Positions 42,351 through 52,610 of a stretch of DNA of 64,000 nucleotides are shown here, in pieces (positions within the stretch are counted from its first letter, which is position 1; each line of letters begins with the position of its first letter). Origin of the DNA: Rhodosporidiobolus odoratus (lineage: Eukaryota > Basidiomycota > Microbotryomycetes > Sporidiobolales > Sporidiobolaceae). The DNA lies in the NCBI GenBank assembly GCA_034387635.1, contig JAOANU010000003.1, forward strand, positions 1,054,001 to 1,118,000, read 5' to 3'. Below the pieces are notes generated by a model that made no database searches, was not told where the DNA came from, and saw only the letters and a program-made list of their open reading frames with translations. Made by a program: the position numbers and the translations under genes.

Positions 42351-44614
42351 ATGGATACGCAAGCTCTCAGTGACGGACTAGGTCTGCTGTCCATCGTGAC
42401 TTGGCTCGGAGCGCAGTCCCCACAGGTCCGCCTCATTCCTCTCTACTCGCATCAAGTGTCGCTCACCTGCTTCGTTACTGCAGATCTATGCAAACTGGAA
42501 GAACAAGAGCGTAGAAGGTGAGCGGGTCCTCAATGGAAGCAGAGGGAATGTCTGACTGACACGCTTGCTGGCTTCCTCTGCAGGACTTGCTCTGCCTTTT
42601 CTTCTCATCTGGTTTGCCGGCGACTTCACCAACTTCGTCGGGTACCCAGCTTTCTTCGCGGCGTACAAGTACATCAGCTGACTCAGTACTCTTCGCAGCT
42701 GTGTCTTGACGCATCAGCTCCCCTTTCAAGCCTACCTTGCCGCCTATTTTCTTTTCGTCGACGTAATGCTCTGCGGCCAATTCCTATACTATTCTCGCAC
42801 CAAGCTTCCTCCACTGTCCCAAGACTATCCTTATGCTCAGCCACCTTCCCACGCCCCCTCCGCATCCCATCACCACCACCGCCGTTCCCGCTCTCGCAAA
42901 CCCCGAAGAAGCCGCAGCTTTCGCGGAAAGGAAACTCCGCCGTACACACCAGCGAGCGAGTCAGACCTGATGCAGCAAAGTTGGATGTCGGAAAACTCGA
43001 TAGCACATTCGGCTGCGACGTCTCCCTCGTTTTCCCATCGCCCGCTTCCCTCGCGCTCGTCTTCCATTCACGACGGAATCTCCCCTGCCGTCCCTCCCTC
43101 CCCCTCTGTGCCCGAGCGTGGTCGTACGATGGTCCGAGCTCAACACGTCCGAACTTTCGACCCCTCCCTCTCCACCATTCACGGCTCGCCCACCACAAAC
43201 GGCGCTTTCATGCATCCGAGCATGCATGCAAGCCACGTTTCGTTCGACCCTCATCCGGACGAGGTCATCGAAGATCATGGCGGAGAGGGTTGCAGGCTGA
43301 GTCGGCAGCGAACGTCTAGCAGTCGAAGCAGGCCCCCACCGCCGTCGAGGAGGAGTACGAGCGTGGTCTTCCTCTCGGTGGGCGCGCTCGTGACCTTCAG
43401 CAGTTCATGGTCAGGTGGCGGAGTAGGGAGCTTGGACGTGAAGTCGGCAGGGAGCGCTTGGGGTTCATCCCCACGGGATTCTTCGCTTGTAACGTTCCCA
43501 GAGGCCGTCCAGTCACGGCTTCAGCATCCCGCTTTCCTCGCGGTCGATACCTCAGCTTCCTCATCCCTAACGAGTGTCATTGACCGCGTGATTCCTCATC
43601 TCTCAAGGCGATCTCTCGATGACCCAGCCTTTCCCGCCGATTTCCCTCTTCTCGACCTGTCCTCCACCCCCGACGACGACGATCCTTCTCAGCCTCCGCC
43701 TTCCGGCCCCGACTGGGAGCGTATCATCGGACGAGCTGCAGCGTGGATCTGCACCACCGCTTACCTCACATCCCGCCTTCCACAACTCTGGCAGAATGTT
43801 CGTGCTCTTCCTCTTCGTCTCCTGCTCTTCGAGGTCGGGTCTAACCCTCATCCGCTCCTTTGACGGTATGCAGTTCCGCCGCCGTTCGTGCGAAGGCCTC
43901 GCCATGACCCTCTTCCTCTTCGCCTTCATCGGCAACTCTCTTTACGTCGCCTCGATCCTAACCAATCCCCTCGCAACCACCTCACCCGGCTACCTACTCG
44001 AATCCACCCCGTACCTCCTCGGTTCCGGAGGGACTCTATGCTTCGACCTGGCGATTTTGAGTCAGAGTTGGTTGTATTCCGAGAAGCGGAAGGCGAGGAG
44101 GGAGAGGGAGAGGAGAAGGAGGAATGCGGTCGGGGTGGAGGCGGAAGAGGAGGCTGCGTTACTTGATGCGGACGCGGACCTGGATGGGACGACTAGCGCG
44201 GATGATGCCGGGGAGGACGATACGAGGACGCTGCGTGCTGGAGGCGGAGTAGGAAGAGCGGGGCGACTTCGCCCTTCGAGAAGCAGGAGTACGAGCTCTA
44301 ATCCGGGCTTCGCGTCGAGATCGTCCAGTCGTCATCCTCCCCCTTCGGCGTTACGGAGGAGTAACTCGACTGAGATGGGCAAGCAACCTTCGAGGTCGCT
44401 CTCGAGGGCGGAACGGGGCAATCTGGCAGACGAGCCGTTCGAGTTTCATCCTGGCCAGGGGGGCGGAGCTGTCCGTTCCGGAGGAGAAGCGGAAGGGGAG
44501 AGACGAGTCAGCCAGAGCAGAAGTCAGTCAAGGCAGATCAGCGCCTCGTCTTCGATTTCCCAGCCGATATCTGAGGAGGGCAAGTCGACTCTGACGTTGA
44601 AGGCGGTATCCTGA
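42351..44614 (+). CDS. PQ-loop (YPQ/RTC2-type) vacuolar amino-acid transporter, 668 aa
   Basis: Five exons: 42351-42425, 42484-42517, 42584-42641, 42699-43797 and 43874-44614. Family knowledge: yeast Ypq1-3 and human PQLC2 export cationic amino acids from the vacuole or lysosome through seven helices and two PQ-loop repeats. Repeat 1 is split over four exons (WLGAQSPQIYANWKNKSVEG, LPFLLIWFAGDFTNFVG, CVLTHQLPFQAYLA). Repeat 2 spans the last intron (SRLPQLWQN-FRRRSCEGLAM, FIGNSLYVASI, YLLGSGGTLCFDLAI). Between them is an insertion of ~280 residues, Ser/Pro/His/Arg rich with one hydrophobic segment. The C-terminal ~180 residues are charged and Ser-rich. Both are far longer than in yeast and may be cytosolic regulatory regions. 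The start MDTQALSDGLGLLSIVTW is the only one fitting the first helix. Confidence 0.87.
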
Positions 44615-44915
44615 GCTTGTATGACGCTGCAGAGCAGGAGGGACCGTGCGTACGATGTACAGCCCGGCTCGAGGCGTTGTAGACATTTTCCCTTCTTGTT
44701 CGCATTCGCAGTTACCCTGTACTCTATCTCTGTGTTCTGCCGCAATGCACAGCAGACTTCCCGTACATCCTATTGAAACCCGGACTGCTCGGACTCAACG
44801 CAGAAAAGGTCGGCCGTCGTTCCACCATCCGGTTTTACTTCGTTTTATGCGCTCGCGCTTCCTACACTTCGACGGTTCCTCTTAGTCATGCAAGTCTCGC
44901 ACCGGCTCCGCTCTC
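44615..44915. other. Convergent intergenic region, PQ-loop gene / AP endonuclease
   Basis: About 300 bases between two stops; nothing recognised. Confidence 0.5.
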
Positions 44916-46696
44916 TCAAAGCGGCCCCTCGACGTCGAGGACCAGAGGCAAATGGTCCGAAGCACCCCCTGCGAGGGAAAGAAGGCGAATAAGCCCGATC
45001 GAGCAGAAGAGAGAGAGGGAGAAAGGCGGGCGCGTACAGATTTCGTGGCGCATCTCACAGGATTTAACTTTGGACATGATTCTCTCCGACGCCTGCTCAA
45101 AAGACTTGCTCGATTAGCATCTCTGACAGCGCACCTAAGAAAGTGGGACCAACGTGAAACAGAGACGCACCACGAAGAAATCCAATCTCCACCCAATTCC
45201 CTTGCTCCTACACTGGAACTTGTACGAGATATAACTATAGTGACCCTCGGTGTCAGGGTGCAAGTGCCTCCAGACGTCGACGAGGGGCTTGTGTTCCGAG
45301 TCTGACGCAGGGTTGAGTTGGCCATGGAAACCGTCGATTTCGGCGTCGGTGCAGCCGGCAGATTTGTTGTAATTGCTGCAGACGAGATCCAACATATACA
45401 GGTGAGAGATAGGGACAATCAAGGAGAATGCGAGGGGGCGAAAGCAGGACGTTGGAGGATGTCGAGGCGAAGTCAGTCAGGACACCGAAACAGACACGCC
45501 AGGCACGATGACAACGCACGTCTTCCAGTTACGAATGTCTGTCGAGGTGAGAAAAGGTAAGCCACTCGTAGGAAGAAGAGTGGAAGAATCCCGGCGCGCA
45601 CCTTTTTCTGTCGGCACCACGTTGAGGTCACCACACCAGATCACGGGCTTCTTGGCGTCGAGCTGACGCAGGTAACGCTCGAAAGCACGATTCCAGGCCT
45701 TTTTCACGTCCAGGCTCTTCAAGCCCTGACCAGCATTGGGTACATCTAGTTAGAACAAGAAGGTTAGCATGCGAGCGAGAACGGCGGTGTAGAAAAGAAC
45801 AGCGCACAAGTACCGACAACATAGCTGTTCTCAAACTCGAGCGTGACGAGCCTGCCTTCTGAGTCCCCCTTTGTAAACTCGCCCTCAGAGTCCTCCATTC
45901 CGTAGGTGACGTTGAGCGGCTTGATCTTTGAGAAGATGGCCGTTCCGGCTTGACCCTTTTTGTTGCTGTTGCCCCAGTAGCAGTGCTATCAGCGAAGTAG
46001 AAAGTGTCAGTACACACGAGACTTTCTGAAAGGAAAGAAGAATCCGACCAGAGGGGAGGAAACCTGGCTTACCTCATAGCGTTCGAGCGAGTCCAGCTTG
46101 ATTTCGGTCGTCTTCGTCTCGGTCACCACGAGGATGTCAGCATCTTCCGCCTCGACGTAGCGGGAGAAGCCTGGCAGCGAGGTACGAGCGTGGGAGGAAT
46201 GCATCGCCAGGTCAGGGGCAACAGGATGAGTGGCCATGTTCCCAGGGGAGTTGAAAGAGTCGGGGGTCGATGGCACAGCGCATTGACGGAGAATGGCCAT
46301 GACGCGGGTAGGGCGAGGGAAGAAGGTAACGACGGAGGTCAGTCTAGGATCTCCACGCTGTAAGGCAGAAAAGCAAGACGATCCGAGACAAGGAAAGGAC
46401 GGCAGCGCACCCTTCTTTTCACTCGCCCTAAGCCCTGCGACGTTCCAAGCACTGATACGAATTTTCCCTTCTTCCGGACGAGCAAAGGCTTGCAGCGGGT
46501 CGGGGACGGTAAGGTTGGTGGGGAGGGAGGAGTCGATGGGCTTGACGGGTTCCTTTGCCTTTTTCGCCTTCTTCTTGGGAGGCTTATTCTCGGGCTCGGA
46601 CTCTTGCTCTGTCAGGGGCGAGTCCTCCTTGACCTTTGTGGGTGTCGAGGCGGAGGCATCTTCGGCTTTTGAGGTGGATTTGCGTTTCGGGGGCAT
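44916..46696 (-). CDS. ExoIII-family AP endonuclease (APEX1-like)
   Basis: Eight exons: 46411-46696, 46073-46170, 45814-45985, 45602-45745, 45520-45538, 45171-45375, 45038-45104 and 44916-44968; 347 aa. Family knowledge: class II AP endonucleases cut 5' of abasic sites in base-excision repair. The first ~70 residues are Lys-rich and acidic, likely an NLS. Catalytic motifs are all present: SAWNVAGLRA, VVTETKTTE (metal Glu), TYGMEDSEGE and EGRLVTLEF, VPNAG, WCGDLNV (Asp/Asn), SKGIGWRLDFFV and the final GASDHLPLVLD with the Asp-His pair. The last exon is defined by that motif. Exon 5 is 19 nt and supplies DIRNWKT. It lacks the GRF zinc finger of Apn2, so it is closer to APEX1. Divergent from DPL1. 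Confidence 0.92.
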
Positions 46697-47014
46697 TGTG
46701 ACCGGGAGAGAAGGTCGGACGTAGGAGCGAGTGAGGAGAAGGCGAACAGCTAAGGGCCGGCGCAAGCCTATGACTTGGAGAGAGAAGCGTAGAATGTTGA
46801 AAGTGGGGGAAAGTAAAGTTGGCAAGCAGAAATCGGTTTGCACCCTCGACATCGCATTGCTAGCCAGACCCAAGCCAGTACGGCCATTCACGATAACTCA
46901 TACATCAGAATCATACTACTGCAGCTAACTGCTGTAATCTGGTAGCGTTGTGACGCCGTTGACCCCCTCCTCATCTCGTTCGGTTCTCTGCAATCGGCTC
47001 CACTCGAACACCAC
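46697..47014. promoter_or_regulatory. Divergent promoter, AP endonuclease / DPL1
   Basis: 318 bases between start codons. No specific element recognised. Confidence 0.4.
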
Positions 47015-49836
47015 ATGATGCCCGAGACTGCCTCTCGAGGCTCTGTTACAAATCTCAAGCAGCGACTGACAAGCGTAGATACCCTCAAGACGGTGTGTCG
47101 CTCATCTTTCATTCTCATCAGTCGCTTCTCAAGCTGAATCACCCCATGTCCCGCTTCGCTCTCAGATCGTCTTCTGGTGCGCCGAGTTTACTGAGCTACG
47201 CATTTTTGCCCCACTGACGTTCTCTCGCGCGCAGGTACTTCGTATATCGCCACCTTTTGGGCCTCACTCGACACCTTCGCGCCAGAGGTCTCCTCACCTC
47301 GGTACATCAGGCTTACCTTGAGGCTGCCAAGCGCGTTTTCGGCTTGATGATGCTCGTCCCATCGGTCCGCGCCAAGGTGCAGGGCGAATTGGACTCGGTC
47401 ACCATCGACCTCGAGCAAAAGGTGAGCCCCACTTTTTCTCGTTCCTATCTTGCAGACGCCTAGGCGGGACAAGCCAAGCTGCCAAGTTAACAGCGTTGTC
47501 GAATAGGTACTGTGTGGGGCTGCCCGGCTCACCTGCACTTGTGCTGACTCTCTACCTTCTGTAGCTCGCCCCGAAAGACGGCTCAAAATCGTACCTCTCC
47601 ATTCCGGCTCAAGGCCTTGCTTTCTCCGACATCCAGGCCGAGCTTTCACGGATGGCAGAGATTCCAAACACTAAGTGGGAGAACGGAAGGGTGTCTGGCG
47701 CTGTGTATCATGGCGGGGAAGACCTCGGGAAGGTATGGAAGGAAGCCTTCGGCAAGTTCGAAGTCAGCAATCCGCTACATGCGGACGTATTCCCCGGTGC
47801 GTCTGGCCTTATTCAAGCTGCTCATGATCACCCTAGTACGGCTGATCATTCCTCCCTTAGGTGTACGGAAGATGGATTCGGAGATAGTCTCAATGTGTCT
47901 CTCCCTCTTTAACTCGCCCCTTCCGACCTCCGCCGTGGATCAGAACGGCGGATGCGGTACAACCACCTCAGGTGGGACAGAGAGCATTCTGATGGCCTGC
48001 AAGGCTTATCGAGATCGGGCGCGGGCTGAATATGGGATCACTGAGCCTGAGATGTACGCCTCTCTCCTCCCATACCTGCGCGCTCGACAGGCAAAGGGGC
48101 TCATCAAGTAAACGTGCAGGATCGTCTCCATGTCTGCCCATGCCGCGTTCGATAAGGCGAGCACATACTTCGGCATGAAGATTCACCATATTCCTGTCGA
48201 TCCGGTTACCAGGAAAGTCGACATCAAGAAGGTCAAGCGGGCCATTAATGCCAACACGGTCATGCTTGTTGGCTCTGCTGTACGCGCGTCTTCCCTCCTA
48301 GCTCGAACGCGCACACTGACCCGTGCTTGTCTGCTCCTAGCCAAACTTCCCGGACGGTGCGATTGACGGTACGTCTCGCTTTTCTCAGCTTCGTTCCCCC
48401 GGAGACCCGACTGCGCAATCAGCTTACACCTCCTCCTCCTTACCTAGACATCTCCGCCCTATCCGCTCTCGCCATCAAACACCGCACCGGCCTACACGTC
48501 GATTGCTGCCTTGGTTCCTTCCTCATGCCCTTCCTCGAGAAGGCAGGCTTTCCGACGGTGCCCTTCGACTTTCGAGTCCCGGGTGTCACCAGGTGCGCCC
48601 TTCTTCTCTTCTGGACGCAGGGCGTGTTCTGATATCCATCTTGGATGCAGTATCTCATGCGACACACACAAGTATGGTTTCGCGCCCAAAGGAAGGAAAG
48701 GAAAAGAAACGGGTGCTCTTCCCTAAGACTTAGCACTGACTGTTCAAACACCTGCAGCTCTGTCATCATGTACCGGTCGAAAGCGTTGCGCAAGCATGCT
48801 TACGCTGTCTTTACCGGATGGCCAGGAGGCGTGTATGCCACTCCGACTCTGGCGGGATCTCGGTACGCCCTTGCAGCTTGTACCCTGACTCGCGCGCCTA
48901 CCAGCTGACTTTGCCTCTATCTCGGACTCTTCTTGTACTTTTGCAGACCTGGCGCCGTCCTCGCTGGCGCCTGGGCGTCCCTACTCCATATGGGCGAAGA
49001 AGGCTACCTCTCCTCATGCCGCGCAATTGTCGGTGCCGCCAAACGTATCGTCGCAGGTCTCCGAGCCGACTTCCCTGAGCTGCACGTGCTCGGAGATCCG
49101 TTGGTCAGTGTGGTCGCTTTCGGGAGTCGGACGGAAGGGGAAGGGCATGCAAGGGGGAAGGTGGGGATTTACGAGGTCAGTTTCGTGTTTCCTGGACGTT
49201 TCTTGCTGTGTGGAGGCCACTGACTCTATGGCGCTGCTGCTGCTTCCTTTGTGCAGGTCGGCGACAAGATGAGCAAACTCGGGTGGCACCGTGCGCTGTT
49301 CTTCCCTCCCGCTTTCTCTCCTTTTCCCCTAACACTTGTACCTTCCCGTGCCCTATCTATGCAGTCAACGCCCTGCAACACCCTCCCGCACTCCACATCG
49401 CCTGCACGCGCCTCACTGTCCCGGTCGTGGACGATCTCCTGCGAGATCTCCGCATAGCGGTGGACGAGGTCAAAGGGAGGGAGGAGAAAGGCACGGGGAG
49501 TATGGTCATGCTTTGTGAGCTTAGCTGGTTTCCTTTCTGCACGGCGCTCAGTGGATGTTGTTGCTACCGTGACTGACTTGACTTGCTCGATGATCTGTAG
49601 ACGGACTCGGTTCTAGCAGCGCTGTCGGTCCCGGACTGGTTGGAGAGATGGCGAGTCGATGTACGTTCCCTTCCTTCCAACACTTCACCGTGCAATCCGC
49701 GGCTGACCTCGGTTTCTGGTCGTTCCGACATACGTTCCTTGCTGCACACAGACCTGGATGTGGTTCGTTTCCCTTACTGTACTGCTTCTCTCTACGTCCC
49801 GGTCGCTGACCTATTGTGATGCAGATGTACTCCTAG
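47015..49836 (+). CDS. DPL1: DPL1, sphingosine-1-phosphate (dihydrosphingosine-phosphate) lyase
   Basis: Sixteen exons: 47015-47092, 47166-47176, 47235-47421, 47565-47796, 47861-48053, 48120-48279, 48341-48368, 48448-48592, 48651-48695, 48758-48862, 48947-49175, 49257-49290, 49365-49514, 49601-49660, 49752-49762 and 49825-49836; 559 aa. Family knowledge: this ER-membrane PLP enzyme cleaves phosphorylated long-chain bases to a fatty aldehyde and phosphoethanolamine. A hydrophobic segment ([14 protein letters not shown]) near residue 27 is the membrane anchor. [19 protein letters not shown] binds PLP phosphate, HVDCCLG holds the PLP Asp, and [12 protein letters not shown] carries the Schiff-base Lys. 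The intron after that motif (48696-48757) has no frame-keeping GT donor and needs GA-AG. Exons 2, 15 and 16 are 11, 11 and 12 coding nt. A decayed copy of exons 8-10 lies 2 kb downstream. Confidence 0.92.
48696..48757 (+). other. Apparent GA-AG intron in DPL1
   Basis: The upstream exon ends AAAGGAAG and the intron begins GAAAGG, one base from a canonical GTAAGG. A CACTGAC branch-like site and a CCTGCAG acceptor follow. Joining here yields PKGSSVIMYR, the conserved sequence after the catalytic Lys. The nearest GT (at about 48712) would shift the frame. Confidence 0.65.
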
Positions 49837-50009
49837 GCGGTGAGTCTTCGACCTTGTCTACTGTAACTATATGTGACGGATGATAGCGTTCTCAATCCAA
49901 AATGCGCATCTTGCTTCTCCGGCTTTCCACGCCCAGAAGAGATTGACCTTAGTAAGACTAGCTTGTCCACCACTTGCGATCACCCTTCTTGCATTTCACA
50001 CCAATGCAA

Positions 50010-50090
50010 GCATCCGTCAAGCTCCAAAAGAACTCCGCCATCTCAAGACTGCTCTTGCCTGCGCGAGATGCCCGCTTCTCCTTCGTGACC
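50010..50090 (-). pseudogene. Relic of the 3' exon of the OB-fold gene
   Basis: About 80 bases match 51281-51360 (the last exon of the OB-fold gene) at roughly three of four positions by eye. They include the shared runs AACTCCGCC/AATTCCGCC, TCTCAAGACTGCTC, TGCCTGCG and GAGATGCCCGCT. The corresponding frame is not open further. Confidence 0.55.
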
Positions 50091-50638
50091 AATTTCAATC
50101 TGACTCGGCTGCCTTCATCCACAGCGTCCTATGCCAATGGTCCGCTTCTCCCCGTTCATCGACTTCCCCTGACCCTTCAACTCCCTTTCACCACTTTGCC
50201 GCACTTCTTACCCTCAATCCGGGGCCTTACTGTGGCCTCGTTCATATCACTCGGCTCCACGGTCGACGAGAAAGCTGCTGACGAGGTGCGGTATAAGTTA
50301 GCACCCTGTCTCTTCCGCTGACCTTCTCGGATCACAGTCTGATACTTCGGTGACTCTCGGCAACATCCACCAAGACCACCCGGTCGCGTTACACGGATAT
50401 GGACGACGCCGTCATCTGAACGAACCATGCTTCTCGCAGAAGAGAGGGCCCGGAATCTCTTTTTTCTGGCGGACGTCTGGGCTCAACCCTTTCCCCCTAC
50501 GACCGAGGTGGTCTTGCACGCCCGCTCGTGCTTCGGCCGCTTTCTCTGGCATACGTCGTTGTCGCGCCTTTCTGTCGCTTTGTCCTGTATCGCGAGTGCA
50601 CCGAATCGACCACTATAAGCCCTGCACCTCCCTTACAG

Positions 50639-51060
50639 ACATCTCCGCCCTATCCGCTCTCACCCTCAAACACCGCATCGGCCTGCACGTCGATTGTTAC
50701 CTCGATCACTTCCTCATGCCCCTCCTCGAGAAGGCAGTCTTCGAAACGGCGTCCTTCGACTTTCGTGTTCCGGGCGCCACGAACTGCGCCTGTCTTTGCT
50801 CTTTTGGGGGCATGAGGATGTTTTGATGCCCACCCCTGATGCAGTATCTCGTATGACGTCCACAAGGATTCCTTCGCGCCCAAAGGAAGGAAAGGAAAAA
50901 AGAAGCGGCTGCTCTTCCCTGACACTTCGAGTACTGACTGCTCGAACACCTGTAGCTCCGTCATCATGTACCGGTCGAAAGCGTTGCGCAAGCATGCTTA
51001 TGCTGTCTTTACCGGATGATCGGGAGGCGTCTATGCTACTCCGACACTTGCGGGATTTCG
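50639..51060 (+). pseudogene. Relic of DPL1 exons 8-10 with their introns
   Basis: Starts right after a TTACAG and parallels DPL1 48448-48862, introns included, so it arose from DNA rather than mRNA. It still reads ISALSALTLKHRIGLHVDC and FDFRVPGAT, but the catalytic block has become YDVHKDSFAPK. The donor of exon 8 is lost (AACTGCGCC), a TGG has become TGA at about 51018, and the exon-10 donor is destroyed. The GGAAGGAAAGG sequence at the odd donor is the same as in the intact gene. It cannot give a working enzyme. Confidence 0.8.
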
Positions 51061-51276
51061 GGGAGCCCGCTCCACCCTGACTTGCTCGTCTAAATCCAGC
51101 TGACCTGATGTACTTTGCCGTAGTCCCCCGCTCCACTCCGAGTCGTTCCCTCACTCAACGCCATTGCATTTCCCGTTGATCGAGGCTTTGCACGTTATTT
51201 ACACTCTCGGTTCCCAGACTGAAAACCGCGAATCGGAATCTGATTGCAGTATACCACACTAAGGCAGTACACCAAG

Positions 51277-52543
51277 CTACGCATCCGTGAATTTGCGGAA
51301 GAATTCCGCCTCTCTCAAGACTGCTCCTGCCTGCGGGAGATGCCCGCTCCATCCTTCGTGGAAGCGATACTGCGAATCGTCCTCGTCGAAGATGTTACTC
51401 CTCCAGCAGATCCCGATCTGAGAGTGTGACTCGCTGAAGTTCAGCTGTAGTTTGCCGTTGTACTCTTTCGGGACAACGTCTGTGCGAGGAGCAACTTCAT
51501 GAGGGAGGCAAGACGAGGAGAGTACAAAGGTGAACAGCAACGCACCGCTCACGAAAAGTACGTCTCCGTGACGTATGATCTCGCAGACCCTTCTTCCCAG
51601 GTCTTGCCAAAGCACCAAGTCGGCCCGCTGCCCCGTATGGTCCATCAAACTGACGGTGGAAGGTGCTTTAGTCCCGTCTTCCGCCGCATGATAATCGATC
51701 ACAGCTGCCAAAACCGACACCTTCTCGACATCCCCTCTACGAGTGTTGCCGAGCCGCTTTCGCAATTGGTCGATGTGGCAAAGCTGGTGGATTTGCCAAT
51801 CGAGTCGAGGAGGCGGACCCATGGAAGTTTCGCCGCCGCCGCCGCCGCCGAAGGTGGTGTCGTACGTTCCGCCTTCGTCGGTGAAGGCCGTGGTGACGTT
51901 CGAGATCTCGGGTGCCGTAGGGGGAAAACGGAAAGAGAGGTTTTGGGAAGGTTGGAAGAGGGGTTGGGAGCGAGAGTGGCGACGAGAGGGACGCAACGAA
52001 ATGTGCTTATTGGAGAGCTGAGAGGGAGGGGGAAGGAGAAAGCCTGTCGAAGTCATGCATGAGCGTAGCATTGAGAAGGAGATCGAAGCAGTCAGACATA
52101 CTCATTCTCGTCCGTTCTGTTTCGTGCTCATCGCCTGATTCAGCCTTTACAGGCGTTTCTTCCCGCCTTTGACGCTTGCTCGGCGGCTCAGCTACATCGT
52201 CCTCGCATTCGGGCTGGCTGGAGGGGATCACTTCGACTTGTTTGCGTGAGCTGAACAACCCCGTTGTGTCGGCGTCTGCGAATTGCGACGAAGTACGCTC
52301 CGCCCTGTCCCCGTTCTCCCCCTCCGATTTCACCTTCCGGTCGGGTACCACTTTCTTGCTAGCTCGAGCTTGCTTGTTGACTGCTTGAGGGTGTGGCGGA
52401 CTGCGTCGTGGCGAGGTTGAGCGAGTCGACGCAAGTGGGACGGAGGAAGTGCGCCAGGATGCGTGAGCGGTAGCGGGTAGTGTAGCGGCCTTCAGGCATT
52501 GCTGTACAGTAGGTGCGCCTGTAAAGACGACATATCTAGGCAT
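51277..52543 (-). CDS. OB-fold (RPA1/SHLD2-like) putative DNA-binding protein
   Basis: Three exons: 52102-52543, 51546-52043 and 51277-51479; 380 aa. The first ~150 residues are disordered, with basic patches (KKVVPDRKVK, SKRQRREE). Residues ~205-375 look like an OB-fold: HQLCHIDQLRKRL, KVSVLAAVIDYH, STVSLMDHTGQRADLVLWQD, EIIRHGDVLFVSGDVV, and YNGKLQLNFSESH. The pattern V-x-L-x-D-x-T-G-x-x-A-x-L-V-L-W is typical of RPA1-type OB domains and of the fungal/animal SHLD2 C-terminal OB region. Role in single-strand DNA binding or repair is inference. The exon 1/2 intron has a GTATGT donor and TGCTACGCTCATG before ACAG. A relic of its last exon lies 1.2 kb away. Only 67 bases separate its start from the Nudix gene. 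Confidence 0.72.
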
Positions 52544-52610
52544 GCAGCAGCCAGAGGAGGAGGGAAACGGGGTTGATCAAGGGTTGGCTCCCTTGTAACC
52601 ACTCTAGCTC
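52544..52610. promoter_or_regulatory. 67-base divergent promoter, OB-fold gene / Nudix gene
   Basis: The shortest start-to-start spacing in the window. The two leaders must begin almost at the ATGs or overlap each other. Confidence 0.5.

Larger units (their letters stand above)
49837..51276. other. Decayed tandem duplication between DPL1 and the OB-fold gene
   Basis: 1.4 kb without an intact gene. It contains two relics listed separately: one of the 3' end of the OB-fold gene and one of DPL1 exons 8-10. Their order implies a past head-to-tail duplication of the DPL1-to-OB-gene interval. The rest (50091-50638) resembles nothing I recognise. Confidence 0.6.

Noticed and set aside
50714..51154. 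Leftward frame over the DPL1 relic
   Set aside because: Antisense of decayed DPL1 exons; no independent signal.
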